Shown here: positions 38,849 through 47,467 of the stretch, in pieces
How the letters are laid out: every line of letters starts with the position of its first letter
Numbering within the stretch: the stretch's first letter is position 1
Assembly: GCF_903652925.1 (NCBI RefSeq)
Contig: NZ_CAHLAR010000008.1
Location: 186,001-250,000 of the forward strand
Origin: Achromobacter anxifer
Lineage (GTDB): Bacteria > Pseudomonadota > Gammaproteobacteria > Burkholderiales > Burkholderiaceae_B
Direction of reading: 5' to 3'
DNA length: 64,000 bases
Program-made: the position numbers and the translations under genes
The notes under the pieces: model-generated
What the model was told of the DNA's origin: nothing
The model's database searches: none
The model's input: the letters and a program-made list of their open reading frames with translations, nothing else

Positions 38849-39766
38849 ATGAAACGCTTACAAGGCATGGAACTTTTCGTCGAAGTCGCGAAAACGCGCA
38901 GCTTCAGCCGCGCGGCGGCGATGCTCGGCGTGCCGAAATCGACTTTGTCCCGCCAGGTGGCCGAACTGGAGCGGTCGGTCGGGTTGCGCCTGCTCAGCCG
39001 CACCACCCGCAAGGTCGAGCTGACCGATGCGGGCCGGCTGTACTTCGATCGCTGCCAGCGCATCGTGGCCGAGGCGCAGATCGCCCATGAGGAACTGCAG
39101 AAGCTGGTCGACAGACCGGCCGGGCCGCTGCGGGTGAACATGCCCGCGGATTTCGGCACGGACTTCCTGGCTGAGTCGTTCATGGAGTTTTCCCGCCGCT
39201 ATCCCGACGTGACCTTCTTCCTTGATCTGGCCAATCCGGACCACGCGTCGCGCGTGTTCCAGACCTGCGATATTTCCATCGAAATCGGCGAACTGCCCGA
39301 TTCGACACAGATTGCGAGGCTGCTGGGCATGCTGCCCGCGCATTTGTACGCCTCGCGTGAATACCTGGAGAAGCACGGCGTTCCGCAGCACCCCAGCGAC
39401 TTGACCCGGCACGAATGCATAGAGTTCCGCGCCAAGGGCGCGGGACAGGTCACCCGCTGGCCCCTGACCGACGGCCGCAACCACATCGAATTCACGCCGG
39501 GCAACCGCTTTTCCGTCAACGGGGTCGCCATGGCCCGGCGCCTGGCCATGCTGGGCGCGGGCATCGTGGTGCTCGTGGGCGGCCAGCCGGCCGAACAGCA
39601 GTCCGGCCAATTGCAGCGCGTGCTGCCTGACTGGCAATTGGGGCCGTTCCCGGTCTACGCGGTAACGGAGACGCGGCTTCTACCCGCCAAGACCAGGATC
39701 TTCATCGAATTCCTGATGGAGCGCCTGGGCGGCAACGGGCAGGCGAAGGATACTCCTGCTTTCTGA
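38849..39766 (+). CDS. LysR-family transcriptional regulator
   Basis: A 305-residue regulator: N-terminal winged helix-turn-helix (SFSRAAAMLGVPKSTLSRQV, then VGLRLLSRTTRKVELTDAGR) and a C-terminal substrate-binding-like effector domain (PLRVNMPADFGTDFLAESFM onward), close to the CrgA/AaeR subgroup. It is divergent from the RND efflux operon, the usual position for a local regulator, so control of that operon is likely but inferred. The 38616-38848 gap is AT-richer and should hold both promoters. Confidence 0.92.
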   Translation: MKRLQGMELFVEVAKTRSFSRAAAMLGVPKSTLSRQVAELERSVGLRLLSRTTRKVELTDAGRLYFDRCQRIVAEAQIAHEELQKLVDRPAGPLRVNMPADFGTDFLAESFMEFSRRYPDVTFFLDLANPDHASRVFQTCDISIEIGELPDSTQIARLLGMLPAHLYASREYLEKHGVPQHPSDLTRHECIEFRAKGAGQVTRWPLTDGRNHIEFTPGNRFSVNGVAMARRLAMLGAGIVVLVGGQPAEQQSGQLQRVLPDWQLGPFPVYAVTETRLLPAKTRIFIEFLMERLGGNGQAKDTPAF

Positions 39767-39807
39767 ACCAGGCAGGAACCGGAAACAGACTGAAAAATTT
39801 AGGGGCC

Positions 39808-39826
39808 GCCGACAACAGTTGTCGGC
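39808..39826. terminator. hairpin at the convergent lysR-rluF junction
   Basis: GCCGACAA (39808-39815), loop CAG, TTGTCGGC (39819-39826), with GGCC/GGCC continuing outside. It lies between the convergent LysR and pseudouridine synthase genes; no good T-run follows, so its termination strength is uncertain. Confidence 0.45.
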
Positions 39827-39856
39827 TGGGCCGTTCAATCGGGGCCGGAATGGCGC

Positions 39857-40588
39857 TCAGAAACGCTCGTCCTCGCGCAGGTAGCGCCACTGCCCCAGCG
39901 GCAGGTCGCCCAGCGACACGCGGCCGATGCGCACGCGCTTCAGGCCTATCACCTTCAGGCCGACCAGCTCGCACATGCGGCGGATCTGCCGCTTCTTGCC
40001 TTCGCGCAACACGAAGCGCAGCTGGTCGCTGTTCTGCCAGCGCACCTGGGCCGGCTTCAAAGCCTTGCCGTCCAGGGACAGGCCATGGTTCAGCAGCGCC
40101 AATCCGTTGTCGGACAGGTTCCCCTGCACCCGCACCAGGTATTCCTTGTCCACGCTGGAGTCTTCGCCGATCAGGTGCTTGGCGATGCGGCCGTCCTGCG
40201 TCAGCACCAGCAGGCCCTGCGAATCGATGTCCAGGCGGCCGGCCACCGCCAGCCCGTCCAGGTGCGCCCGCTCGAAACGCTGCGGCGCACAGTCGCCGGC
40301 AAATCGGGAGCGGGAGTCGATCAGGGCGACCGCAGGCGTGTAGCCCTTCTCGGCCTGCCCCGACACATAGCCCACCGGCTTGTTGATCAGGATGGTGACG
40401 CGCGAAGTCTGGCGCGCCTGCGCGGCGCGTTCCAGCGTGATGACCTGGTCAGGATAGGCCCGGGCGCCCAGTTCGGACACCACCACGCCGTCAACCCGGA
40501 CCCAGCCGCGTTCGATATAGGAGTCGGCCTCGCGGCGCGAACACAGGCCACGCTCGGACATGAGCTTGGAGATACGTACTTTTTCCAT
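39857..40588 (-). CDS. RluF/RsuA-type RNA pseudouridine synthase
   Basis: Isomerises a uridine in rRNA to pseudouridine. The 243-residue protein has an N-terminal S4 RNA-binding domain ([20 protein letters not shown], then [10 protein letters not shown]) and the synthase domain with catalytic Asp120 ([20 protein letters not shown]), KEYLVRVQG and [31 protein letters not shown] and the compact size favour the RluF/RluB/RsuA branch; which rRNA site is modified is not clear from sequence. Confidence 0.92.
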   Translation of the reverse strand: MEKVRISKLMSERGLCSRREADSYIERGWVRVDGVVVSELGARAYPDQVITLERAAQARQTSRVTILINKPVGYVSGQAEKGYTPAVALIDSRSRFAGDCAPQRFERAHLDGLAVAGRLDIDSQGLLVLTQDGRIAKHLIGEDSSVDKEYLVRVQGNLSDNGLALLNHGLSLDGKALKPAQVRWQNSDQLRFVLREGKKRQIRRMCELVGLKVIGLKRVRIGRVSLGDLPLGQWRYLREDERF

Positions 40589-40625
40589 GGCCGGTATTGT
40601 ATGCGGACGCCACGCGGCGCTCTCG

Positions 40626-42125
40626 TCACGCCGCAGGGTCGTAGTCCGAAGGCGCCATCGGGTCCAGCGGATACAACGGCCTGCTGCGGCGCTCGTAGGT
40701 AAACAGCGCGAAATCCGAGCTGGTCACGCCCGCGCTGGCGCATTCCACCAGCGCCTGGGAGATGGGCCCGAATACCGGCCGGCAGTACATGCGGGACTTC
40801 ACCAGCACGTAGCGGGCCCGCCGCGGATCCAGCCCCATGCTTTCGAACACCCCGAGGTCCCAGGGCTCATGCGTTCTCTCGGTGATCACCAGTTGCGCCG
40901 CGCCGATGTCCAGCACCGCGCTGCGGCCCATGCAGGCGGTCTGTCCGGTATAGGTCGGCCCGGTGATCACGTACTCGCCATTGGTCACGGCCCGGACCAC
41001 CCCGCGCAGCGTCACGGGCGCCGCCGGACGGCCGATGGCGGGAATCGGCCGCTTGTTGCCCACCAGCAGTTCCACCTGGCCGCCCTCGCCCGCCGCCGCC
41101 AGCGCCGCGACGGCGTCGGGATCGCAATACAGTCCCGCGACGATGCCGGTCAGGCCCGCATCCACGGCCGCCATCAGCACCTCCATGGTGTCGCAGGTGC
41201 CGCCGGACATGCAGTTATCGCCGTGGTCAAGCAGCAGCACGGGCTTGTCGGCGCCCTGGGCCAGTTCGGCCGCGCGGGCCAGGGAATCGGCCAGGGGCTC
41301 GCTGTCGTAGAAGTAGCCATCGCGCTCGGCCCAGATGGCCCCGGCCATTTCGGCCGCAACGCGCTCCGCCTGCTGCTGGTCCCCTTGCCCCACCACGACC
41401 ACGCTCAGGCAGGGATGGGGAATATCGGCCAGCGCGAAGCCCGCCAGCACGGACACGGCCGCCACGCCCGCCGCCTCCGCCCGCCTGGCGGCCTGCACGG
41501 CGTTGCGCATCGCGCCCTCTGCCGTGGCGCTGCGCAAGGTGTGCGTCATCAGCGGCAGGCGGCGCCAGGCCATAACCGGACGCGGGCCGCCATTGAGCCA
41601 GTCGTAGAGGATGCGGCCGGCATGCTCGCCGGTCTCGTACATGTCCACGTGCGGATAGGTCTTGAAGCTGACGATCACGTCGGCGTTGGCCATCATCTTC
41701 GGCGTGACGTTGCCGTGCAGGTCGAGCGCCACCGCGATGGGCACGTCCGGCGTGCGCCGCCGCAGGCGCTCCAGCAGGTCGCCTTCGCCGTCGTCGGTGG
41801 TCTCGGCCACCATCGCGCCGTGCAGATCGAGCAGGATGGCGCCGCAGCCCTGGGCGCCCGCCACGATCGCGTCGCACAGTTCGCTGTAAGCCTGCGACGA
41901 CACCCGCCCGCTGGGATAGGCCGTGGCCGACACCGGCGTGACCACGGTCGCGCCGTTGGCCTCGGCGATGTCGATGAAGGCGGACATGGCCGTGCGCTTG
42001 CCCTTGTTCTCCGCGTAGGCCTGGGCGCCGAAGGCGGGCCCGTCATTGCCGAACGCGGACAAGGGCGTGGGCACCGGCGAGAACGTGTTGGTCTCGTGGT
42101 TCAGGCGGGCGATCATGACCTTCAT
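40626..42125 (-). CDS. M81-family metallopeptidase (MlrC-like)
   Basis: A 499-residue protein of the MlrC family, first described for degradation of linearised microcystin but widespread in bacteria without that ability. Candidate metal ligands are seen in [33 protein letters not shown] and [16 protein letters not shown]; the C-terminal MlrC domain includes [19 protein letters not shown]. It is the last gene of the amide-uptake cluster, 34 bases after the AmiR-like gene, so it probably acts on a peptide or amide delivered by that system. Substrate unknown. Confidence 0.88.
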   Translation of the reverse strand: MKVMIARLNHETNTFSPVPTPLSAFGNDGPAFGAQAYAENKGKRTAMSAFIDIAEANGATVVTPVSATAYPSGRVSSQAYSELCDAIVAGAQGCGAILLDLHGAMVAETTDDGEGDLLERLRRRTPDVPIAVALDLHGNVTPKMMANADVIVSFKTYPHVDMYETGEHAGRILYDWLNGGPRPVMAWRRLPLMTHTLRSATAEGAMRNAVQAARRAEAAGVAAVSVLAGFALADIPHPCLSVVVVGQGDQQQAERVAAEMAGAIWAERDGYFYDSEPLADSLARAAELAQGADKPVLLLDHGDNCMSGGTCDTMEVLMAAVDAGLTGIVAGLYCDPDAVAALAAAGEGGQVELLVGNKRPIPAIGRPAAPVTLRGVVRAVTNGEYVITGPTYTGQTACMGRSAVLDIGAAQLVITERTHEPWDLGVFESMGLDPRRARYVLVKSRMYCRPVFGPISQALVECASAGVTSSDFALFTYERRSRPLYPLDPMAPSDYDPAA

Positions 42126-42159
42126 TGTCCGGCTCCTCTCATAGACGCATTCAATGCGT

Positions 42160-42795
42160 TCAGTTGTTCTGGGACGGCCCCGGGCGCAAGCTGCCCAGGC
42201 CGAGTTTTTCCATGGCCTCGCTGGCCTCGATGATCATCGCGGCCACTTCGGCCACGCTCACGCGCAGGCCCGTGGCGCGGGTCCGCATGTGTTCGTAGGC
42301 GGCGCGCTCGTCCAGGCGCTGATGATCCATCAGCACCCGTATGGCCTTTTCGATGACGCGCCGCGCCTTGATGGTGCTTTCCAGCTTGTCGATCTTGGAC
42401 TGTTGCCGGCCCTGGAACTGCTTGGCCGAACGCGCCAGCACCAGCGTGCTGAGCACGCCGGCCGAACGGAACGGCCGCGTCAGCACGCCGTGCGCATTGG
42501 TCTTGAGCAGCTGCTTCAGCGTGGTCGGCGTTTCGTACTCGGACAAGGCGATCAAGGTGGCCTCGACCTCGCTGGCCGACCAGGCGGCGCTGTTCTTGCC
42601 GCATTGGGAGACCTGGAAGAAGATCACGTCCACCGCGGCGGGCGGCGTCTCCGGGAATGGCCAGTGCAGGTGGATGCGGCAACCGATGCGCTTGAGCTGT
42701 TCGACCAGCACGTCGCGGTCCTCGCCCGGCGGATACACCACCGCGACGGCCACGCTGCGCAGGTCCTCGTAGAGGCGGCGTAGGCTATGGTCCAT
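42160..42795 (-). CDS. amiR: AmiR-like ANTAR-domain antiterminator
   Basis: A 211-residue regulator with an N-terminal pseudo-receiver (VAVAVVYPPGEDRDVLVEQL onward; the usual receiver aspartates are not conserved) and a C-terminal ANTAR three-helix RNA-binding domain after a coiled coil (QSKIDKLESTIKARRVIEKA, then DERAAYEHMRTRATGLRVSV). It directly follows the AmiC-like gene (2-base gap) as in the Pseudomonas amide operon, where AmiC restrains AmiR until amide binds and AmiR then prevents termination in the leader. A leader terminator is present upstream of this cluster at 49574-49618. Confidence 0.88.
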   Translation of the reverse strand: MDHSLRRLYEDLRSVAVAVVYPPGEDRDVLVEQLKRIGCRIHLHWPFPETPPAAVDVIFFQVSQCGKNSAAWSASEVEATLIALSEYETPTTLKQLLKTNAHGVLTRPFRSAGVLSTLVLARSAKQFQGRQQSKIDKLESTIKARRVIEKAIRVLMDHQRLDERAAYEHMRTRATGLRVSVAEVAAMIIEASEAMEKLGLGSLRPGPSQNN

Positions 42796-42797
42796 GG

Positions 42798-43961
42798 CTA
42801 TTTCAACCAGAACTCGTCCAGGCCGAACGCCGTCAGGTACGGGTCGGGCTTCACCGGTTCATCGCTCTCCCAGACGATGTCGAAGCGCCCGTCCTCGCGG
42901 CACACGCCGATGCGCGGCGTCAGCACGCTATGGTTGTTTTCCGCCAGCACGGACATCAGCCCGTCCGGCGCGTCGAATTGCACCTGGTGCACCGCCTGCA
43001 CCAGCTTGCGGGTATCCATGCTGCCCACGCGCTGCAGCGCGCGCGCGAACAGGTGCATCTGGCTGTAGCAGGTTTCCGCGTAGACGCTGGCGGGATGGTC
43101 GCCGAAGCGCGCGCGCCAGCGTTGCAGGAAATGCGCGTTGGCGGGCGTGTCCACCGTGTTGAAGTAGGTGGCCGCGGTAATGTGGCCGACGCAGCGTTGC
43201 GGTCCGATCTCGGCCACCTCCGATTCCGCCATCGTCAGGCTGGCGATGGGAATGTGCGCCGTTGCCGGACCCTCCGCCTGGCAGACCTGGTGGTAGCGCT
43301 GGTAGAAACGCTGCGCATCGGCTCCGATCAGGGTGGAAAACACCACGTCGGGCTGGATGCGCCGGATGTCGGCCACGACGTCGTTGATCTCGCTGTCGTC
43401 GCAGCCCAGCGGCAGATAGGTTTCGTCCAGGATCTCGCCGCCATGCTCCTCGACGGTCTCGCGCATGATGCGGTTGGTCTCGCGCGGATAGATGTAGTCC
43501 GCTCCCACCAGGAAGATGCGCGAGCCGCAATTCTGGATCAGGTAGGCCGCCAGCTGCATGCTGCCCTGGTTGGGCGCCGCGCCGGTGTAGATGACGTTGG
43601 GCGAGTACTCGAAGCCTTCATAGACCGAGCCGTACCACAGCAGGGAATTGCTGCGTTCCACCACCGGCAGCATGGCCTTGCGGCAATGCGAGGTGCAGCC
43701 GCCGAAGATGACGCTGACCTCGTCGTCCAGCAGCAGGCGGGCCGCCAGGCGGCGGTATTCCTCGGCGTCGCTGCGCGGGTCGTACGCGACCGGCGCCAGC
43801 GGCCGGCCCAGGACGCCCCCCAGCTCGTTGATTTCCTCCACCGCCAGCACCGTGCCGAAGAAATGCTGCGATTCCGTGGTGCCGGTGACGCCGCTGCGCG
43901 AATAGAGCACGCCGATGCGCCAGCCCGGCCGCTCGGCGTCCTTGTCCTGGGGCGAGGTCAT
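42798..43961 (-). CDS. amiC: AmiC-like amide sensor, negative regulator of AmiR
   Basis: A 387-residue periplasmic-binding-protein fold without a signal peptide, as expected for cytoplasmic AmiC. Strong family likeness: GVLYSRSGVTGTTESQHFFG, YEGFEYSPNVIYTGAAPNQG, GADYIYPRETNRIMRETVEE, DVVFSTLIGADAQRFYQRYH and the ending PVKPDPYLTAFGLDEFW. Its pairing with the next gene (AmiR-like) and with an amide-type ABC importer points to ligand-gated antitermination. The actual amide bound is not known. Confidence 0.88.
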   Translation of the reverse strand: MTSPQDKDAERPGWRIGVLYSRSGVTGTTESQHFFGTVLAVEEINELGGVLGRPLAPVAYDPRSDAEEYRRLAARLLLDDEVSVIFGGCTSHCRKAMLPVVERSNSLLWYGSVYEGFEYSPNVIYTGAAPNQGSMQLAAYLIQNCGSRIFLVGADYIYPRETNRIMRETVEEHGGEILDETYLPLGCDDSEINDVVADIRRIQPDVVFSTLIGADAQRFYQRYHQVCQAEGPATAHIPIASLTMAESEVAEIGPQRCVGHITAATYFNTVDTPANAHFLQRWRARFGDHPASVYAETCYSQMHLFARALQRVGSMDTRKLVQAVHQVQFDAPDGLMSVLAENNHSVLTPRIGVCREDGRFDIVWESDEPVKPDPYLTAFGLDEFWLK

Positions 43962-44022
43962 GATGGAATCCTTGAACGGGGTTTGCGCGTGTGCATCATG
44001 GCGAATCCGGGCCGGTTGGCGT

Positions 44023-44739
44023 TCATACCTTCAGATGAGCAATGATATTGCCCGCCGCCTCGGACGCGCCAGCGTCGCCTTCATCGACGATGCTGCCCTG
44101 CTTCAACACCAGGTAGCGGTCGGCCACGTCCAGCGCGAAGGCCACGTTCTGCTCCACGATGAACATCGTCGTGCCATGCCGCTCGCGCTCCCAGTTCAGC
44201 GCGCGGCCCAGGCGCTCGATCACCGAGGGCTGCAAGCCTTCGGTGATCTCGTCCAGCAGCAAAAGCGCGGGCCGTTGCATCAGCCCGCGCGCCACCAGCA
44301 GCATTTTCTGTTCGCCGCCCGACAAGGTGCCGGCATGCTGCCGCAGCCGGGTCGCAAACACGGGAAACAGCTCGGCGATCTCGGCGAAGCGCTCGTCGAA
44401 GAGTTGTTCGCGCGGCAGGCCCAGGCGCAGGTTGTCGCGGATGCTCAGGTCGGGGAACAGTGGCTGCTCCTGGGCCGCATAGGCCACTCCGCAGCGCGCC
44501 ACCTCGTGCGGCCGCAGCCGGGTCGCGTCCACCCCGCCCACGCTGACGCGGCCTTTTTGTTTGGGCAGGTAGCCCATCACGGTCTTGAGCAAGGTGCTCT
44601 TGCCCATGCCGTTCTTGCCCAGCAGCGCCACGCAGGCGCCGCGCTCGACCGCAAGCGACACGTCGTGCAGCACCATGGCACGCTTGTAGCCGCTGGAAAC
44701 CCCTTCAAGGCGCAACGCCGGCGCCGCGATGCTCGTCAT
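44023..44739 (-). CDS. ABC transporter ATP-binding protein (LivF/UrtE type)
   Basis: A 238-residue ATPase of the branched-chain/urea/amide importer. Walker A LLGKNGMGKSTLLKTVMG, signature LSGGEQKMLLVARGLMQRPA, Walker B LLLLDEITEGLQPSVIERLG. ATG 44739 overlaps the stop of the fused permease-ATPase by four bases, so the two are co-translated. It pairs with the ATPase domain of that fusion. Confidence 0.94.
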   Translation of the reverse strand: MTSIAAPALRLEGVSSGYKRAMVLHDVSLAVERGACVALLGKNGMGKSTLLKTVMGYLPKQKGRVSVGGVDATRLRPHEVARCGVAYAAQEQPLFPDLSIRDNLRLGLPREQLFDERFAEIAELFPVFATRLRQHAGTLSGGEQKMLLVARGLMQRPALLLLDEITEGLQPSVIERLGRALNWERERHGTTMFIVEQNVAFALDVADRYLVLKQGSIVDEGDAGASEAAGNIIAHLKV

Positions 44740-46562
44740 TGCCCTGCTCCTTGCGCGGCCGGCGCGCTGCCGGCATAGATGGTGCGCACCAGTTCGGATT
44801 CCACGACCTCGCGGAATCCGCCGTCCATGACGATGCGGCCCTGGTGCAGCACCACGATGCGCGTCGCGATTTCCTTGACAAAGTCCAGGTCATGCTCCAC
44901 CAGCAGGCAGCACAAGCCATAGCGGTGCGCCAGGGATGACAGCACGTGGCCGATCTGCAGGCGCTCGGCCTTGCTCAGCCCGGCCGTGGGCTCGTCCAGC
45001 AGCACGATGCCCGGCTCCAGCGCCAGCACCATGGCCAGTTCCAATGCCTGCTGCTGGCCATGCGACAAATCGCGCGCCACGCTATCCAGGCGCTGGTCCA
45101 GGCCGGTCACGCGCAGCGTCTCCAGCGCGTACGGTGGCAGATCCAGCGTGGGCGCGCGGCGCCACCAGGAGGGCCGCTCGCGCAAGGTGGTGGCGATGCG
45201 CAGGCTTTCGGCCACGGTCAGCGTGTCGAACACGTTGGCATTCTGGAACTTGCGGCCCAGCCCCAGGCGCACGCACTGCTCCGGGCCGTCGCGCAGCACT
45301 TCATGGCCATAGAGCTCCAGCCTGCCCTGGGACCGCTCCGCGCCGTCGGCGATGCAGCGCATCAGCGTGGTCTTGCCGGCACCGTTGGGACCGATCAGGC
45401 CCACCAGTTCACCGCCACTGGCTTGCAGGTCTATGCCCTCCAGCACCTTCAGGCTGCCGAAATGCTTGGACACGCCGGCCAGGCTCAGGGCTTGTCCCGC
45501 CCGTCCCGCCTGCCGCAGCGGCGCGGCGCGCTCGCCCAGCGCTGGCGAGGCGGCCTTGGCCGCCCTTCCCCGCCATGGCGCCGTCAGCAGCGGCAACAGC
45601 CCGCGCGGCAGCAGCAGGATCACCAGGACGAAGGTCACGCCCAAGAGCAGCTGCCAGACGAAGGGCATGTTGCCGCTGAGATAGGAACCGGCGACGTTGA
45701 TGAGGATCGCGCCGAGCACCGGCCCCCAGATGGTGCCGCGGCCGCCCAGCGCGACCCAGATGATCAGTTCCGTGCCGAAGACGAAGCCGGTGAGCTCCGG
45801 CGCCACCACCCCGCTGAAGGCGCCATAGCCAAACCCCGCCAGCCCCGCCACCGCGCCGCAGACCACCAGCAGCGCAATGCGCCAATGGGCGGTGTTCATG
45901 CCCAGATAGCTGCAGCGCGCCTCGTTGTCGCGCAGGGCGACCAGGATGCGGCCGCCGTCGCTGCGCACCATCACCCAGGCCAGCAGGGCCACGGCCGACA
46001 GCCCGCCCGCCGCGATCACGTACCAGGCTTCCAGCGACAGGTCGAAGGTCTCGTAACCCGTCAGGCCGGAAGACGAGCCCGTATAAGTGCCGCCCGACAG
46101 CACCAGTTGCATCAGCACGATGGGCAGCACCAGCGAGATCACGGTGGCGAAGAACGGCGATGCCCCGCGGTAGAACGACAGCCAGCCGGTCACCAGGGCC
46201 AGCAGCGCCGCGGCCCCCACGGCCGCCAGGGCCGCCAGCGCGGCAATCCCCGGCGAGAAGCCGTAGTGCGTGAAGGCCAGGCCCGCGGCGTAGGCGCCTA
46301 CCCCGAAGAAGGCGGACTGGCCGAAGGTCAGATAGCCGGTGTAGCCCCACAGCACGTCGACGGTGACCGCCGCCACCGCGAAGAACAGCGCCTTGATCAG
46401 CACGTTCAGCAGGTAGGTGTCAAACAGCCAGGGGCCTGCCGCGGTCAGGGCCAGGCACAGGCCGGCCAGACCCAGCAGGCTGCGGCTGCGCGCAGCCCGC
46501 CGCAAGGAATCGTCGGTGGCGCTGCCGGCCAGCGTTTGCGAAGTCAATGTGCGATCAGTCAT
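44736..46562 (-). CDS. fused ABC permease and ATPase (LivM-LivG type)
   Basis: A 608-residue fusion. Residues 1 to about 335 are a LivM/UrtC-type permease with about 9 spans (KALFFAVAAVTVDVLWGYTG, GQSAFFGVGAYAAGLAFTHY, RDNEARCSYLGMN); after a short linker a LivG/UrtD-type ATPase follows, with Walker A GLIGPNGAGKTTLMRCIADG near residue 390, signature LSHGQQQALELAMVL and Walker B GIVLLDEPTAGLSKAERLQ. Permease and ATPase are normally separate genes; the fusion fixes 1:1 stoichiometry. It overlaps the upstream permease gene by 8 bases. Confidence 0.93.
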   Translation of the reverse strand: MTDRTLTSQTLAGSATDDSLRRAARSRSLLGLAGLCLALTAAGPWLFDTYLLNVLIKALFFAVAAVTVDVLWGYTGYLTFGQSAFFGVGAYAAGLAFTHYGFSPGIAALAALAAVGAAALLALVTGWLSFYRGASPFFATVISLVLPIVLMQLVLSGGTYTGSSSGLTGYETFDLSLEAWYVIAAGGLSAVALLAWVMVRSDGGRILVALRDNEARCSYLGMNTAHWRIALLVVCGAVAGLAGFGYGAFSGVVAPELTGFVFGTELIIWVALGGRGTIWGPVLGAILINVAGSYLSGNMPFVWQLLLGVTFVLVILLLPRGLLPLLTAPWRGRAAKAASPALGERAAPLRQAGRAGQALSLAGVSKHFGSLKVLEGIDLQASGGELVGLIGPNGAGKTTLMRCIADGAERSQGRLELYGHEVLRDGPEQCVRLGLGRKFQNANVFDTLTVAESLRIATTLRERPSWWRRAPTLDLPPYALETLRVTGLDQRLDSVARDLSHGQQQALELAMVLALEPGIVLLDEPTAGLSKAERLQIGHVLSSLAHRYGLCCLLVEHDLDFVKEIATRIVVLHQGRIVMDGGFREVVESELVRTIYAGSAPAAQGAGQ

Positions 46563-47388
46563 GGGCGAATCCTTGAGGGCGCAGGCGCAGCGTCAGCGCG
46601 GCCAGCACGGCGATAGTGACGCCGCCCAGGATCGGGCTGACGAAGACGCTCACCAGCACCTGGCAGGCGCCATAGACCAGGCAGGTCAGCAGCAGCGCGG
46701 TGATTGAATGGCCCGACACCATGACCAGCATGAAGGCGCTGACCAGCCAGGGCAGGCCCATGTTGGGATCGACGCTGGACAAGGGCGTGATCAGCGCGCC
46801 GGCCAGCGCGCCCAGCCCCGCGCCCAGGCCGAAGGTGGTGAAGCGGATGCGCTCGGCGTTGATGCCCAGGCCGCGCGCCAGGTCCTCGTTCATGATCACC
46901 GCCCGCGTCCGCACGCCAAAGCGCGTGCCGCTGAGCAGCAGAGCCATGGCGGCATACATCAGCAAGGCCGCGGGCACCAGGAACAGCCGGTACGCCGAAT
47001 ACTCCGTGCCCAGGAAGGACACGGCGCCATGAATGGGCGAATCGGCGAATTTCACTTCCCGTCCGAAGGCCATGGTGATCAGCTGGCCGATGACGATGCC
47101 CAGCCCCCAGGTGGCCAGAATGGCGTCCAGCGGCCGCTTGTACAGCGGCTGCACGATCAGGCGCTCCACGCCCATGCCCACCAGCACGCCGACCGCCAGC
47201 GCGAACGGCAGCGCCAGCCAGGGGTTCAGACCCAGCTGCGTCACGACCAGGCTGGCGTAGCTGCCCAGCGTCAGAATCGCGCCGTGCGCGAAATTGACGA
47301 TCTTCATCACGCCGAAGATGATCATCAGCCCGGCGGTCACGATGAAAAGCATCGCGGCCGTGCTCAGGATGTCCAGCAACAAACCCAT
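46555..47388 (-). CDS. ABC transporter permease (LivH/UrtB type)
   Basis: A 277-residue inner-membrane permease with repeated hydrophobic spans: MLFIVTAGLMIIFGVMKIVN, FAHGAILTLGSYASLVVTQL and the family motif GLGIVIGQLITMAFGREVKF. GLGINAERIRFTTFGLGAGL is the cytoplasmic loop contacting the ATPase. Stop overlaps the fused permease-ATPase start. A strong hairpin (47401-47423) lies just upstream, between this gene and the binding-protein gene. Confidence 0.93.
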   Translation of the reverse strand: MGLLLDILSTAAMLFIVTAGLMIIFGVMKIVNFAHGAILTLGSYASLVVTQLGLNPWLALPFALAVGVLVGMGVERLIVQPLYKRPLDAILATWGLGIVIGQLITMAFGREVKFADSPIHGAVSFLGTEYSAYRLFLVPAALLMYAAMALLLSGTRFGVRTRAVIMNEDLARGLGINAERIRFTTFGLGAGLGALAGALITPLSSVDPNMGLPWLVSAFMLVMVSGHSITALLLTCLVYGACQVLVSVFVSPILGGVTIAVLAALTLRLRPQGFAHD

Positions 47389-47400
47389 ATCGCTCTCCGG

Positions 47401-47423
47401 CGCCGCCGGCCCGGCCGGCGGCG
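47401..47423 (-). repeat. GC hairpin between binding-protein and permease genes
   Basis: CGCCGCCGGCC (47401-47411) and GGCCGGCGGCG (47413-47423) around one base. Such stems after a binding-protein gene often protect its mRNA and lower expression of the following permease genes. Confidence 0.6.
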
Positions 47424-47427
47424 CGTG

Positions 47428-47467
47428 TCACTTGACCCGATCGTCACACGCCCCGATCGTCACTTGA
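47428..47467 (-). repeat. short direct duplication at the end of the binding-protein gene
   Basis: CCCGATCGTCAC occurs at 47436-47447 and again at 47452-47463; TCACTTGA occurs at 47428-47435 and 47460-47467. One copy includes the stop codon of the binding-protein gene, so the spacer looks like a small duplication of the gene's 3' end. Confidence 0.6.
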
